A stretch of DNA of 64,000 nucleotides from Bacillus sp. REN10 (GTDB taxonomy: Bacteria > Bacillota > Bacilli > Bacillales > Domibacillaceae): contig NZ_JADHDW010000003.1 in the NCBI RefSeq assembly GCF_016820555.1, positions 1-64,000 of the forward strand, given 5' to 3'. Shown in pieces: positions 34,299 through 43,637 of this stretch (the first letter of the stretch is position 1; each line of letters starts with the position of its first letter). The notes beneath the pieces were generated by a model. That model was not told the origin of the DNA, ran no database searches, and saw only the letters and a list, made by a program, of their open reading frames with translations. Made by a program: the position numbers and the translations under genes.

Positions 34299-36014
34299 TT
34301 AACTGGCGACTGATCCGCTAATAATCTCCTCGATTTCGTGGCCTTCGAGTGTCTCTTTTGTCAGCAAAGCATCAACTAGCTGTTGAAATTGTCGTTTATG
34401 TGCTTGAATGATGCTCTCTGATTTCTTTAGTGCTTCTTGGAAAATCTCTTGCATTTTTGTTTCGCGGTCTGCTGTGTTAAAGGTTAAGGTGAAGCCGTCT
34501 TGCAGCATACCAGAGTCAACCATTTGTTCAATAATTTGTTTTGCTTGTTGCACATCCCCACTAACTCCAATACTATGTTCTCCTAGAAACAATCGTTCCG
34601 CTACCCCGCCAGATAAAATCATAGCTACTTGGTTAAGCAGTTCTGTTGTTGTTGATAAATGGAGATCTTTTGGAATTGGAGCCATATAGCCAAGAGCCTG
34701 TCCTCTTGGGATAATCGTCGCTTTTCGAATCGATCCGGGCTTGGTTACCGATTGAACAATTGCATGCCCAGCTTCATGGATCGCGACTCTTCGTTTCATT
34801 TCACGGTCATGAAGGGAACGGGAAGAATGGCCAAGGACAATGCGATCTAGCGCCTGGTCCAAGTCGCTTTTTTCTATGTGATCACGCCCGTTTCGAATGG
34901 CATTTCGGCTTGCGCTTTCAAATAATGAATGCAGTTCGGCGCCAGAAAAGCCGGATGTGCTTTCGGCTAAATGATCCAAGCTAGCATGGACAGCTGCGGA
35001 TAATTTTCGATCTTTTACATGGATATCAATAATTTCCCTTCTTCCTTTCGTATCAGGAAGCGGGATGAGAAAAGAAAAATCGATTCGCCCTGGACGAAGA
35101 AAGGCTTCATCTAGCATATCTTTTCTGTTAGTTGCGGCGATAAATAAAATATCATCGTTCGCATGTCCTCCGTCCAATTGTACAAGCAGCTCTGTTAATG
35201 TTCTTTCTGCCTCTTCTCCTCCGTGTGCTTTCCGGCGAGCAGCCAGCGCGTCCACTTCATCAATAAAAATGACAGCGGGTTTTTGTTTTCTTGCCTGTTC
35301 AAACAAGCTGCGTACTCTAGATGCGCCCACTCCGACAAATAATTCCGTAAAGGCCGAACCGCTTGCTGAGAAGAAATGGGCATTTAATTCTTTAGCAATC
35401 GCTTGAGCAAGCAAGGTCTTACCTGTTCCAGGGGGGCCGTAAAATAAAATGCCTTTCGGAGGCTTGATTCCGACCTCTTGCGAACGTTCCTTATGTTTGA
35501 TAATGGATACGGTCTGTAAAATCTCTTCCTTTATTTCTGTAGAAAGCCCTCCTACATCAGTTAAGGAAATAGAAGGAAGCGGCTTTGCTCGTGATAAGCT
35601 ATGTTTCATGGATTTGCTACTAGCGCTGCTTTTTTTCTGACTAACGATAAAAGCGCCTACAGCGATGAGTAAAATTGTGAATCCGCCCATGATCCAATTA
35701 TCCGCGGGGGCTTGATCAGAATACGTATATTGAACATTATATATTTCTACTAATCTATCAACGGACTGACTTCCGGGAGAAATATGAGATACATATTGTT
35801 TATTTTCCGTTGTAAGATACAGTGTGCCGTCAGAGGTTTCCTGAAGGCTCACTTTCTCTTCGGCATGACGTTGAATAATTTTTTCTATGGAAGAAAAGGG
35901 GATCGGTGTAGCTTGATCTACATTTCTCATATATATAGCAATTCCAGCGGCAACGACGATTAACACCGCAAGGAGCGGGAGGATTTTCTTCATCATTTTC
36001 GATTTGGAATTCAC
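34299..36014 (-). CDS. FtsH-like ATP-dependent membrane zinc protease (second paralogue type)
   Basis: A 571-residue AAA protease. A membrane segment near the N-terminus (about residues 8-28) and a second at about 107-124 flank a small extracytoplasmic region. The AAA domain has GPPGTGKT (Walker A), VIFIDEVDALAARR (Walker B) and the LRPGRID arginine-finger region. The M41 protease domain has HEAGH, with the third zinc ligand likely Asp in SGDVQQAK. It is shorter and more divergent than the housekeeping FtsH (about 637 residues in B. subtilis), so it is probably an extra paralogue. GTG 36014 has AAGGAG at good spacing; ATG 36032 is the outer limit of the frame. Single gene. Confidence 0.85.
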   Translation of the reverse strand: MNSKSKMMKKILPLLAVLIVVAAGIAIYMRNVDQATPIPFSSIEKIIQRHAEEKVSLQETSDGTLYLTTENKQYVSHISPGSQSVDRLVEIYNVQYTYSDQAPADNWIMGGFTILLIAVGAFIVSQKKSSASSKSMKHSLSRAKPLPSISLTDVGGLSTEIKEEILQTVSIIKHKERSQEVGIKPPKGILFYGPPGTGKTLLAQAIAKELNAHFFSASGSAFTELFVGVGASRVRSLFEQARKQKPAVIFIDEVDALAARRKAHGGEEAERTLTELLVQLDGGHANDDILFIAATNRKDMLDEAFLRPGRIDFSFLIPLPDTKGRREIIDIHVKDRKLSAAVHASLDHLAESTSGFSGAELHSLFESASRNAIRNGRDHIEKSDLDQALDRIVLGHSSRSLHDREMKRRVAIHEAGHAIVQSVTKPGSIRKATIIPRGQALGYMAPIPKDLHLSTTTELLNQVAMILSGGVAERLFLGEHSIGVSGDVQQAKQIIEQMVDSGMLQDGFTLTFNTADRETKMQEIFQEALKKSESIIQAHKRQFQQLVDALLTKETLEGHEIEEIISGSVAS

Positions 36015-36221
36015 TGATGTCATCTCCTTCATTCATGTATTCCCATTATAAATACATGTCACTAAAGTTGAATAGATGTAATCTAGTGTAAAATATGTTT
36101 AATAAAACCTTTATTAAATTTTCAGAAAAAACTTTACGGATTGTTGATTTCGTTATATATTTAAACATATAAAACAAAGTTGATTTATAGGAATTAAATA
36201 TATTGTGAGGAGTAAAGGAAA

Positions 36222-36677
36222 ATGGCTGATATTAAACAATTGGTGAAATTAACAACAAAAGGGGCTTGGGATGAAGGGGTGAAAACATCCATTTATATTA
36301 GAGATTTTGCTCCGGTTATTATGGATGAGCCTGAAGATTTAGGTGGGACAAATCAGGGAGCTAATCCGATGGAGTACGTGCTTGCTTCATTAACAGGCTG
36401 TGCATCTGTTATGATTTCGATGATTTCTAAGGAAAAGAACTTTCAATATAGTAGAGTTGAATTTGAGAACACCGGAGTGTTAGATGTCAGAGGATTAATG
36501 GGGGTGCCGAGCGTGTCACCGCATTTTCAAACCGTTCGCTACCACGTTCGTTTAACGACAGACGAAAGTGTAGAGAGAGTCGATGAGCTGAGGAAAGAGG
36601 TGGAAAGAAGATGTCCAGTTTACAATTTATTGAAAGATGCGGGTGTGCATGTGCAATCGACTTGGACAATTAAATAA
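36222..36677 (+). CDS. OsmC/Ohr-family peroxiredoxin-like protein
   Basis: A 151-residue OsmC-fold protein, of a family that reduces organic hydroperoxides. The two reactive cysteines are present: Cys in SLTGCASVMIS (about residue 66) and Cys in ERRCPVYNLLKD (about 131). GANPMEYVLASL precedes the first. The start follows GTGAGGAG. The gene is single, with an AT-rich leader and a terminator. It is closer to the YhfA-like OsmC subgroup than to Ohr by its spacing, though this is not certain. Confidence 0.88.
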   Translation: MADIKQLVKLTTKGAWDEGVKTSIYIRDFAPVIMDEPEDLGGTNQGANPMEYVLASLTGCASVMISMISKEKNFQYSRVEFENTGVLDVRGLMGVPSVSPHFQTVRYHVRLTTDESVERVDELRKEVERRCPVYNLLKDAGVHVQSTWTIK

Positions 36678-36682
36678 TATTA

Positions 36683-36728
36683 AAAACACACGTTAAAGAT
36701 CAACCCATCTTTAGCGTGTGTTTTATTT
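36683..36728 (+). terminator. Terminator of the OsmC gene
   Basis: Arms 36683-36700 and 36707-36724 pair with one G-U, followed by a T-rich run. It also borders the convergent YppF-like gene. Confidence 0.75.
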
Positions 36729-36950
36729 TTATTGAGCTTGAGGTTGAATCACGAAGCTATATTGATCCATATAATAAATCGGTTTGTAAGCTTGGCGTTG
36801 ATCGAGCTCATAGAAAAGTTGCTTATATTCTTTAATGGTTAAGTCTCCGTTCAAATAATTTGTTTGAATAAAGTCGAGTAATTCATTGGCGTGAGCAGGC
36901 TGCCGCTTTTTTAATAAAATAAACTGATAAATCAATTCCTTCATGACCAT
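36729..36950 (-). CDS. YppF-like small protein
   Basis: A 73-residue cytosolic protein. ATG 36950 lies five bases after GGGAGGGG on the minus strand, so the 14 residues upstream are excluded. The sequence (ELIYQFILLKKRQPAHANELLDFIQTNYLNGDLTIKEYKQLFYELD) fits the small YppF family of Bacillus, which has no known role. It is convergent with the OsmC gene and divergent from tlp. Confidence 0.7.
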   Translation of the reverse strand: MVMKELIYQFILLKKRQPAHANELLDFIQTNYLNGDLTIKEYKQLFYELDQRQAYKPIYYMDQYSFVIQPQAQ

Positions 36951-37140
36951 TTTTTCCCCTCCCGATAATGGTTGTATAAAAAATGATAACATACATATGG
37001 TGTGTCCTTCCTTTGAAATCGTTCAACATTTTCCACCAATTTTTTTAATGTGAGAAGATTTTTCTCCGAAGATTGCCGGTTATTTTTTGAAAAGCGAGGG
37101 AAGCTAAATGATGTTTGAATAATGAAAGGAGGAACAGTAA

Positions 37141-37377
37141 ATGAGAAATCGACCGAAACCAGATGATCGGGCAGATAATGTTGAAAAGCTGCAAGATATG
37201 ATAGAAAACACAGAAGAAAACATGCAAAAAGCGCAAGAGACGATGATGAATGTAAAAGGGGAAGAACGTACATCTATTGAAGCGAAAAATCAGCGCCGAG
37301 AAAAAAGTATTGCTGCTTTTCGTGAGGAAATGCAGGATGAAGCCAACGCAAGGCAACATGGATATTTAGATCAATAA
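37141..37377 (+). CDS. tlp: Tlp, small acid-soluble spore protein
   Basis: A 78-residue helical protein of the Tlp (thioredoxin-like, misnamed) family made in the forespore under sigma-G. The signature PKPDDRADNVEKLQDMIENT opens the protein and EKSIAAFREEMQDEANARQ closes it, matching B. subtilis Tlp. The start follows AAAGGAGG. Although it was first named for thioredoxin similarity, no CxxC is present. I could not find a convincing sigma-G promoter. It is direct evidence for a spore-forming host. Confidence 0.93.
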   Translation: MRNRPKPDDRADNVEKLQDMIENTEENMQKAQETMMNVKGEERTSIEAKNQRREKSIAAFREEMQDEANARQHGYLDQ

Positions 37378-37388
37378 TAAATTTAAGA

Positions 37389-37418
37389 AAGGGACGTAAA
37401 AATTCGTCCCTTTTTTTA
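37389..37418 (+). terminator. Terminator of tlp
   Basis: AAGGGACG and CGTCCCTT followed by seven T. Confidence 0.85.
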
Positions 37419-37552
37419 GTGGAAAAATACTTTTAAGGAGATGATTTGTAATATGATGGAACTTAACAGTATGGTTTAACAAAGTCTATAGAAAATGCTA
37501 AAATGAGACAATCTAATAAAGTATGCACAAGGGGGAGTTTAAAAAGATTACT

Positions 37553-40228
37553 ATGAAAAAAATCTTACATATTTATAAAACAGACTGGTTAAGGTTATTC
37601 AAAGTTCCGACAGGTATTCTTCTTGTTATAGCCATTATGTTTTTACCGTCCGTTTATGCCTGGGTCAATATTGAAGCGATGTGGGACCCTTACGCGGATA
37701 CATCAGGTATAAAGGTTGCTGTTACAAGCGAAGACCAAGGTGCAAATGTTCGAGGAGAAAAGATTAATATTGGCGATGAAGTGGTCAATAATTTAAAAAA
37801 GAACGATAAACTTGGCTGGACGTTTGTCACTCGAAAAGAAGCAGAACGAGGAGTCAAATACGGAGACTATTATGCTAGTTTATATATTCCAAAAGACTTT
37901 TCAAAGAAGATCACAAGTGTGCTCAAAGAAACACCTCAAAAAGCTGCAATTGATTATACAGTGAATGAAAAATTAAATGCAGTCGCGCCGAAAATTACGG
38001 GAAAAGGAGCTTCTAGCGTTGTCGCTCAAATTAGTGAAAACTTTACTAAAGAGGTAGACAAAGCTGTTCTATCCGGATTCAATCAAGCGGGAATTGAGCT
38101 TGAAAAAGAGTTGCCTACTATTAGAAACATTGAGAATAAGATTTTTCAACTGGAAGAGCGTTTGCCTGCTATTCGGGAAATGGGCGATAAAATACTCGTA
38201 CTAGAAACTAAATTGCCTGAACTCCGAGAGAAAGGGCAAAAAATCATCGAACTGGAAAAGAAAATTCCCGAAGTAGAGCAAGCGGGTGACACGATTATTA
38301 AATTGGAACAAAAACTTCCTCAAATTCAGCAAATTGGAGAGGAGATTTTATTGATCCAAAGCAAGCTACCGGATATTCAAAAAGCGGGAGAAAGAGTGGT
38401 CGAGCTCGATCAAAACTTTTATAAGGTAGAAGAAGCGCTAGATAAAGGAATTCAAGATGCGCAAAAAGCTAGTGAAATCATTATGGATGCCCAAAAAGCT
38501 TTGCCTAAAGTGAAAGAAATAGCTGACAAAGGCAGTGCATTTGCTGATCAGCTGAATGAATTTATGCAGCAAAATGATGGAGCGTTTGATACGATTGTGC
38601 CGGTCGTTCGGCAAAATCTTGTTCTCCTTCAGCAAACAGCTAACTCTGTTACTCAGTTAATGGAACAAATACAAAGTGCAGATTTCGATCCTGCACAAAC
38701 ACTAGAAAGCGCGGAGTTTATTAAAAACCGTTTGCAATCAGGTATAAAGATGATTGATCATCTGATTGATTTGCTAACAAGATTAGATCAATATGTTAAT
38801 GGAAATGTATTTGTGGATATGGTTCAGCGATTAACCGCCATCAAGCAAAACTTTGAACAGCAAATCAATCAAATCAGTCGGATTCAAGAAGCGATCAGAA
38901 AAGGCGAACAGCCTGCTAAAGATATCGTTGAAAACGTTAGACAGTTTTCCGTAAGTGCAAGTGATTCACTGACTGAATTACTTCCTGTGTTTGATTCAGA
39001 AATCGTTCCTGCTTTAAATCAAGCACTTGCCACTTTAAAAGAAGAGGCATTACAATCTTCTGAGCTATTGCAAGCAGGGAAAAACCGTTTGCCAGACGTA
39101 GAGGCGATTTTGAAAGATGCGCAAACTGGTGTGCAATTTGGGTTGGATCAATTAATAACGATCCAAAAAGATCTCCCTTCTGTTCAGAAAAAAATTCACG
39201 AAGCCGCGGTCAATATTCAGCATAAAATGGGACAAGTAACAACGGCCGTTAATGCAGCGGCGCGCTTCGTTCAACAAGACTTGCCTGAAGTAGAGAAAAA
39301 AGTGCATCAAGCAGCTGACTTTGTCAGAAATGATTTACCAGCGGCTGAAAAAGAAGTCCATAAAGTATCACATTTAATCCAAACCAAGTTTCCTGAAGTC
39401 GAGAAAGCCGTTCATCAGGTCGCTAATTTAATTCGAACGGATTTGCCGGAACTAGAAAAATCAGTGAAGAATGCGGCTGATCAAATAAGAGGATTTGAAA
39501 GTGAAAGCGATTTGAAAGAAATTATCGAATTATTGAAAAATGATGTGCAAAAGGAAAGCGACTTTTTAGCCGATCCGATCACATTAAAAGAAAATAAATT
39601 ATTTCATATTCCTAATTATGGTTCCGCTATGTCTCCTTTTTATACCACTTTATCTCTTTGGGTTGGAGCGATGTTGTTAATCTCGCTGTTTAAAACAGAT
39701 GTAGCCGATCCTGAAAAGGAGTATAAGAGTTATCATATTTATTTTGGAAGACTGCTGACTTTCCTTACGATTGGTTTCTTTCAAGCTGTCATCGTGAGTC
39801 TTGGAGATATCATTTTATTAAATGCTTATGTGATTGAAAAATTTTGGTTTGTTGTATTTGCAGTCCTCATTAGTGCTGTATTTGTGACGGTCACATACAC
39901 GTTAGTATCGGTATTTGGGAATATCGGAAAAGGGATAGCGATTATCTTTTTAGTGCTCCAATTCTCCAGTTCAGGAGGGACATTCCCAGTTAGCTTAACA
40001 CCTTCCTTTTTCCAAAAGATAAGTCCGTACGCTCCTTTTACGTATGCTGTTAGTTTATTAAGAGAAGCGGTGGCAGGGATGATACCTGAATTTGTAATTA
40101 AATATGTGTTGATTTTACTCCTGTTTATAGCCATTTGTTTTGTCTTTGCGCTCCTGTTTAAAAAACCGTTAAGCAAATATACAGAAAAAATGGCTAAAAA
40201 AGCAAAAGAAACGCAAATCATTGCTTGA
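37553..40228 (+). CDS. yhgE: YhgE/Pip-family membrane protein with internal repeats
   Basis: An 891-residue membrane protein of the YhgE/Pip family (phage infection protein; distant ABC-2 permease kinship). One membrane segment at about residues 15-35 is followed by PSVYAWVNIEAMWDPY, a large extracytoplasmic helical region of some 650 residues, and five to six membrane segments from about residue 700 to 870. The outside region carries six 17-residue repeats (about 187-288, pattern LPxIxxxGxKIIxLExK) and six 18-residue repeats (about 540-647, pattern DLPEVEKxVHQxAxxIRx). ATG 37553 is chosen; GGGGGAG lies rather far upstream (15 bases), and ATG 37523 is an alternative. Family members serve as phage receptors or in secretion of surface factors; the role here is unknown. 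Confidence 0.85.
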   Translation: MKKILHIYKTDWLRLFKVPTGILLVIAIMFLPSVYAWVNIEAMWDPYADTSGIKVAVTSEDQGANVRGEKINIGDEVVNNLKKNDKLGWTFVTRKEAERGVKYGDYYASLYIPKDFSKKITSVLKETPQKAAIDYTVNEKLNAVAPKITGKGASSVVAQISENFTKEVDKAVLSGFNQAGIELEKELPTIRNIENKIFQLEERLPAIREMGDKILVLETKLPELREKGQKIIELEKKIPEVEQAGDTIIKLEQKLPQIQQIGEEILLIQSKLPDIQKAGERVVELDQNFYKVEEALDKGIQDAQKASEIIMDAQKALPKVKEIADKGSAFADQLNEFMQQNDGAFDTIVPVVRQNLVLLQQTANSVTQLMEQIQSADFDPAQTLESAEFIKNRLQSGIKMIDHLIDLLTRLDQYVNGNVFVDMVQRLTAIKQNFEQQINQISRIQEAIRKGEQPAKDIVENVRQFSVSASDSLTELLPVFDSEIVPALNQALATLKEEALQSSELLQAGKNRLPDVEAILKDAQTGVQFGLDQLITIQKDLPSVQKKIHEAAVNIQHKMGQVTTAVNAAARFVQQDLPEVEKKVHQAADFVRNDLPAAEKEVHKVSHLIQTKFPEVEKAVHQVANLIRTDLPELEKSVKNAADQIRGFESESDLKEIIELLKNDVQKESDFLADPITLKENKLFHIPNYGSAMSPFYTTLSLWVGAMLLISLFKTDVADPEKEYKSYHIYFGRLLTFLTIGFFQAVIVSLGDIILLNAYVIEKFWFVVFAVLISAVFVTVTYTLVSVFGNIGKGIAIIFLVLQFSSSGGTFPVSLTPSFFQKISPYAPFTYAVSLLREAVAGMIPEFVIKYVLILLLFIAICFVFALLFKKPLSKYTEKMAKKAKETQIIA

Positions 40229-40274
40229 TCTTTTTCACAGGTGGCATTGTAAAGATTTATAAAAGATTGTTCAT

Positions 40275-40307
40275 GTATAACACCGTTCTTGTCGAACGGT
40301 GTTATAC
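40275..40307. repeat. Perfect 14-bp inverted repeat upstream of topB
   Basis: GTATAACACCGTTC (40275-40288), five bases, and its exact complement (40294-40307). The right arm overlaps a TATACT at 40303-40308. No T run follows, so it is not a classical terminator; an operator or a stable RNA hairpin are both possible. Confidence 0.7.
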
Positions 40308-40347
40308 TGTTTTCAGTAGTAACAGATATCACTATAAGGGGGACAAA

Positions 40348-42501
40348 ATGAAACTCATTATTGCTGAGAAACCGGATCAAGGTCGCACACTCGCTTCACC
40401 ATTTCGCGTGAAGAAAAGAGAAGGGTATTTAGAAATTGAACCGAATCATTTATTTCCAAAAGGGGCATACGTCACTTGGGCTATTGGTCATCTCACACAG
40501 CTATGTCCGCCGGAAACGTATCACTCCTCGTGGAAAAAATGGACATTGGATACATTGCCGATCATTCCAGAGAAGTTTCAATATGAAATTGCCAAATCTA
40601 AATTTAAACAATTTCAACTTGTGAAAAAGCTATTAAGAAGTCCGGAAGTAACAGAAATTATTCATGCGGGCGACGCCGGTCGGGAAGGCGAGTTAATTAT
40701 CCGCAATATTATCAGCTTAAGCGGAGTCAATAAGCCAATGAAGCGATTGTGGATTTCTTCTCTGACGAAAAAAGCGATTGAAGCAGGGTTTGAACAGTTG
40801 TTGGATGGAGAACAAACGAGGAATTTGTATTTTGAAGCCTATACGAGAGCGTGTGCCGATTGGCTTGTTGGGATGAATGCATCGAGAGCTTATAGCCTTT
40901 TATTAAAAAAACATGGAATCAATGATGTTTTTTCTGCTGGAAGAGTGCAAACACCAACCCTTGCTCTAATTGTCAAACGGGAGCATGAAATTGAACAATT
41001 TCGTTCAGAGCCGTTTTGGGAAGTCATCGCTCAATTCAACATCGATGGAAAGCGATATGAAGGCAAGTGGGAAAAAGATGGAGAGTCCCGCTTAAAGCAA
41101 CAAGAGCTCGCTCAAAAAGTTGCAGCTTTTTGTCAAGATAAATGTGCGGAAGTAACACAATTAAAGAAAGAACGGAAAGTGTTTCAGCCTCCACTTCTAT
41201 TCAATCTTTCCTCCCTTCAAGCGACCGCTAATAAAGCTTATAAGTATTCACCGAAAAAAACGCTCGACCTTGCACAATCACTATATCAAAAAGGGATTAT
41301 TTCTTATCCTCGTTCCGATTCCACCTATGTTACTCAAGGAGAAGCGGAGACATTTCCTGATATATTAAAGAAATTAGCTGCCTTTTCGGAATATCAACCA
41401 TTCTTCCCGACTCCTCATCTGTCGATTTCTTCTAACAAACGCTTTGTAAATGAAGAGAAGGTATCTGATCACTATGCGATTATTCCAACAGAGCAGGTGA
41501 AAAACCCTAATCAGTTATCGAGTGATGAAAGAAATATTTATGATTTAATTGTTCGGCGCTTAATTGCTGCTCACTATGATCCGGCTATTTTTGACTATAC
41601 GACCGTACTCACGAAAGTAGACGGACGAGCGGACTTTATTTCAAAAGGAAAACAGCAAATTCAAGAAGGGTATCGAAAAGTCATTTTTCAACATGAAGAG
41701 GATAAAGATATCATTTTGCCGCCGCTCGTTGAAGGAGAAACAGGAATGGTAGAAGAAATAACAGTGAAGGAAGGAAAAACGCAGCCTCCAAAACGTTACA
41801 CGGAAGGCCAATTAATTACGTTAATGAAAACAGCAGGCAAGTATTTAGAGAACGATGAGCTCGAAAAAGTGCTCAAGCAAACAGAAGGTCTCGGAACGGA
41901 AGCGACGCGGGCTGGAATTATTACAATGCTGAAAGATCGAAAATATATAGAGGTGAAGACAAACCAAGTATATGCCACAGATAAAGGCAAAATATTAATT
42001 AAAGCTATCGGTGATAAAATTTTAGCCTCTCCAGAAATGACAGCGAAGTGGGAACAACGATTAGCGGAAATTGGCGAAGGAAAAGCCTCGCCAGCTATTT
42101 TTATGGAACAGACGAAAAAACTCGCAGCCAAAATTATTTCTGATGCGATGGAAACTTCTAATCATTGGACATTTGAAGAATTCGATACAAGCTCGATTCA
42201 ACGAAAAAGTAGCAAGAAGTCGATAGGCAAACCAGTCGGTTCATGTCCGAAATGTGGGGGGCAAGTGGTTGATAAGAGCACTTTTTACGGGTGCAGCAAC
42301 TATGCCAAAACAAAATGCGATTTTACTCTTTCGAAAAAGATTCTTGGAACGACGATTTCCCAAGCGAACGCTAAAAAATTACTCGCAGGCGAAAAAACAG
42401 GCATCATTAAAGGTTTTAAAAAAGGAGATAAAACATTCCAAGCTGCCCTTGAGTATAAAAAAGAAGAGAATAAAATCAATTTTGTTTTTGAAAATAATTA
42501 A
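40348..42501 (+). CDS. topB: DNA topoisomerase III
   Basis: Type IA topoisomerase that passes single strands and decatenates DNA, often with RecQ helicases. The frame runs from 40225, but ATG 40348 behind AAGGGGGAC starts MKLIIAEKPDQGRTLA, the toprim opening, giving 717 residues. Motifs: toprim HAGDAGREGELI, GRVQTPTLALI, and the catalytic Tyr in KGIISYPRSDSTYV, then GLGTEATRAGII. The C-terminus ends in one zinc ribbon (CPKCGG with CSNYAKTKC) and a basic tail. It follows yhgE in the same direction with a large inverted repeat between them. Confidence 0.95.
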   Translation: MKLIIAEKPDQGRTLASPFRVKKREGYLEIEPNHLFPKGAYVTWAIGHLTQLCPPETYHSSWKKWTLDTLPIIPEKFQYEIAKSKFKQFQLVKKLLRSPEVTEIIHAGDAGREGELIIRNIISLSGVNKPMKRLWISSLTKKAIEAGFEQLLDGEQTRNLYFEAYTRACADWLVGMNASRAYSLLLKKHGINDVFSAGRVQTPTLALIVKREHEIEQFRSEPFWEVIAQFNIDGKRYEGKWEKDGESRLKQQELAQKVAAFCQDKCAEVTQLKKERKVFQPPLLFNLSSLQATANKAYKYSPKKTLDLAQSLYQKGIISYPRSDSTYVTQGEAETFPDILKKLAAFSEYQPFFPTPHLSISSNKRFVNEEKVSDHYAIIPTEQVKNPNQLSSDERNIYDLIVRRLIAAHYDPAIFDYTTVLTKVDGRADFISKGKQQIQEGYRKVIFQHEEDKDIILPPLVEGETGMVEEITVKEGKTQPPKRYTEGQLITLMKTAGKYLENDELEKVLKQTEGLGTEATRAGIITMLKDRKYIEVKTNQVYATDKGKILIKAIGDKILASPEMTAKWEQRLAEIGEGKASPAIFMEQTKKLAAKIISDAMETSNHWTFEEFDTSSIQRKSSKKSIGKPVGSCPKCGGQVVDKSTFYGCSNYAKTKCDFTLSKKILGTTISQANAKKLLAGEKTGIIKGFKKGDKTFQAALEYKKEENKINFVFENN

Positions 42502-42626
42502 ATCAAGTTTTGCAGGGTTTTTCGTGAAACTAGATTTTAAAAAGAAAAAGGGGCAATTAAAGTTGCAAATTTGTAGTGTTCACTTCACTATGAAATCAAT
42601 GATCAGATGAAAAGGGGAAGAGACGA

Positions 42627-43619
42627 GTGAAAAAGATGATAAATAGCCCGGAAAATGCAGTAAAAGAAATGTTAGAAGGATTCGCTTTAGCCTCTCCTAA
42701 TGATGTTGAGCTTTTAGCCGATTATGCTGTTATTAAGCGCAAGCATTTGAAAGAGGGGAAGGTAGCCATTATTAGTGGTGGGGGTAGCGGACATGAACCT
42801 GCCCATGCTGGGTATGTAGGTGAAGGTATGTTGGATGCGGCGGTCGCAGGAGAAGTGTTTACCTCTCCTGCACCGGATCAAATCTTGGCTGCTATGAAAG
42901 CGGTTCATACTGGCGCAGGCGTTTTATTAATTATTAAAAACTATAGCGGGGATGTCATGAATTTTGAAATGGCTGCTGAATTAGCTGAAATGGAAGGCAT
43001 TTCAGTAGAAAAAGTGATTGTCAACGATGATGTTGCGGTTGAGGATAGCCTGTTCACAACAGGTCGGAGAGGAATAGCGGGAACAGTCTTTGTACATAAA
43101 ATTGCAGGTGCTCTTGCCGAACAGGGAGCTTCTCTTTTAGAAATAAAGCAGGTTTGTGAGCGAGCGATTGAACGAATTCGTTCGATGGGCATGGCCTTAT
43201 CTCCTTGTATCATCCCGATGAGCGGCAAACCAAGTTTTTCGATCAGTGAGAATGAAATGGAGTTAGGGATGGGGATTCATGGAGAGCCTGGTTTAGAAAG
43301 AGAACTGTTAAAATCAGCTGCTGATATTGCAGAAGCATTAGTAGAAGCAGTGTTGCATGAAGAGGTCTTTCAAACGGGGGATGAGCTAGCGGTAATGGTG
43401 AATGGACTTGGGGCGACACCGATGATGGAGCTTTATATCGTGAATCGCACCGTTCAACAATTACTGAAAGAGAAAGGATTTCAAGTCATCAAAACATTTG
43501 TCGGTGAATATATGACATCGCTTGAAATGTCCGGTTGCTCGTTGACTTTGTTTCAATTAGACGAACAATTGAAGGAGTTGTTAATCGCATCGAGCCATGC
43601 GCCTGCATTTAAATGTTAA
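42627..43619 (+). CDS. dhaK: Dihydroxyacetone kinase, DhaK subunit
   Basis: Binds dihydroxyacetone covalently in the PEP-dependent dihydroxyacetone kinase. The protein has 330 residues from GTG 42627 behind AAGGGG (ATG 42636 is less likely). It shows GGGSGHEPAHAGYVGEGMLDAAVAGEVFTSP and the covalent His at residue 218 in MGIHGEPG, the same number as in E. coli. It is the first gene of dhaK-dhaL-dhaM. No dhaR or dhaS regulator is adjacent. Confidence 0.95.
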   Translation: MKKMINSPENAVKEMLEGFALASPNDVELLADYAVIKRKHLKEGKVAIISGGGSGHEPAHAGYVGEGMLDAAVAGEVFTSPAPDQILAAMKAVHTGAGVLLIIKNYSGDVMNFEMAAELAEMEGISVEKVIVNDDVAVEDSLFTTGRRGIAGTVFVHKIAGALAEQGASLLEIKQVCERAIERIRSMGMALSPCIIPMSGKPSFSISENEMELGMGIHGEPGLERELLKSAADIAEALVEAVLHEEVFQTGDELAVMVNGLGATPMMELYIVNRTVQQLLKEKGFQVIKTFVGEYMTSLEMSGCSLTLFQLDEQLKELLIASSHAPAFKC

Positions 43620-43637
43620 CGGAAAGGAGGATGAGGA

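Noticed and set aside
40275-40307. The topB inverted repeat as a LexA box
   Set aside because: The CGAAC and GTT parts have three instead of four bases between them and the distal half does not fit.
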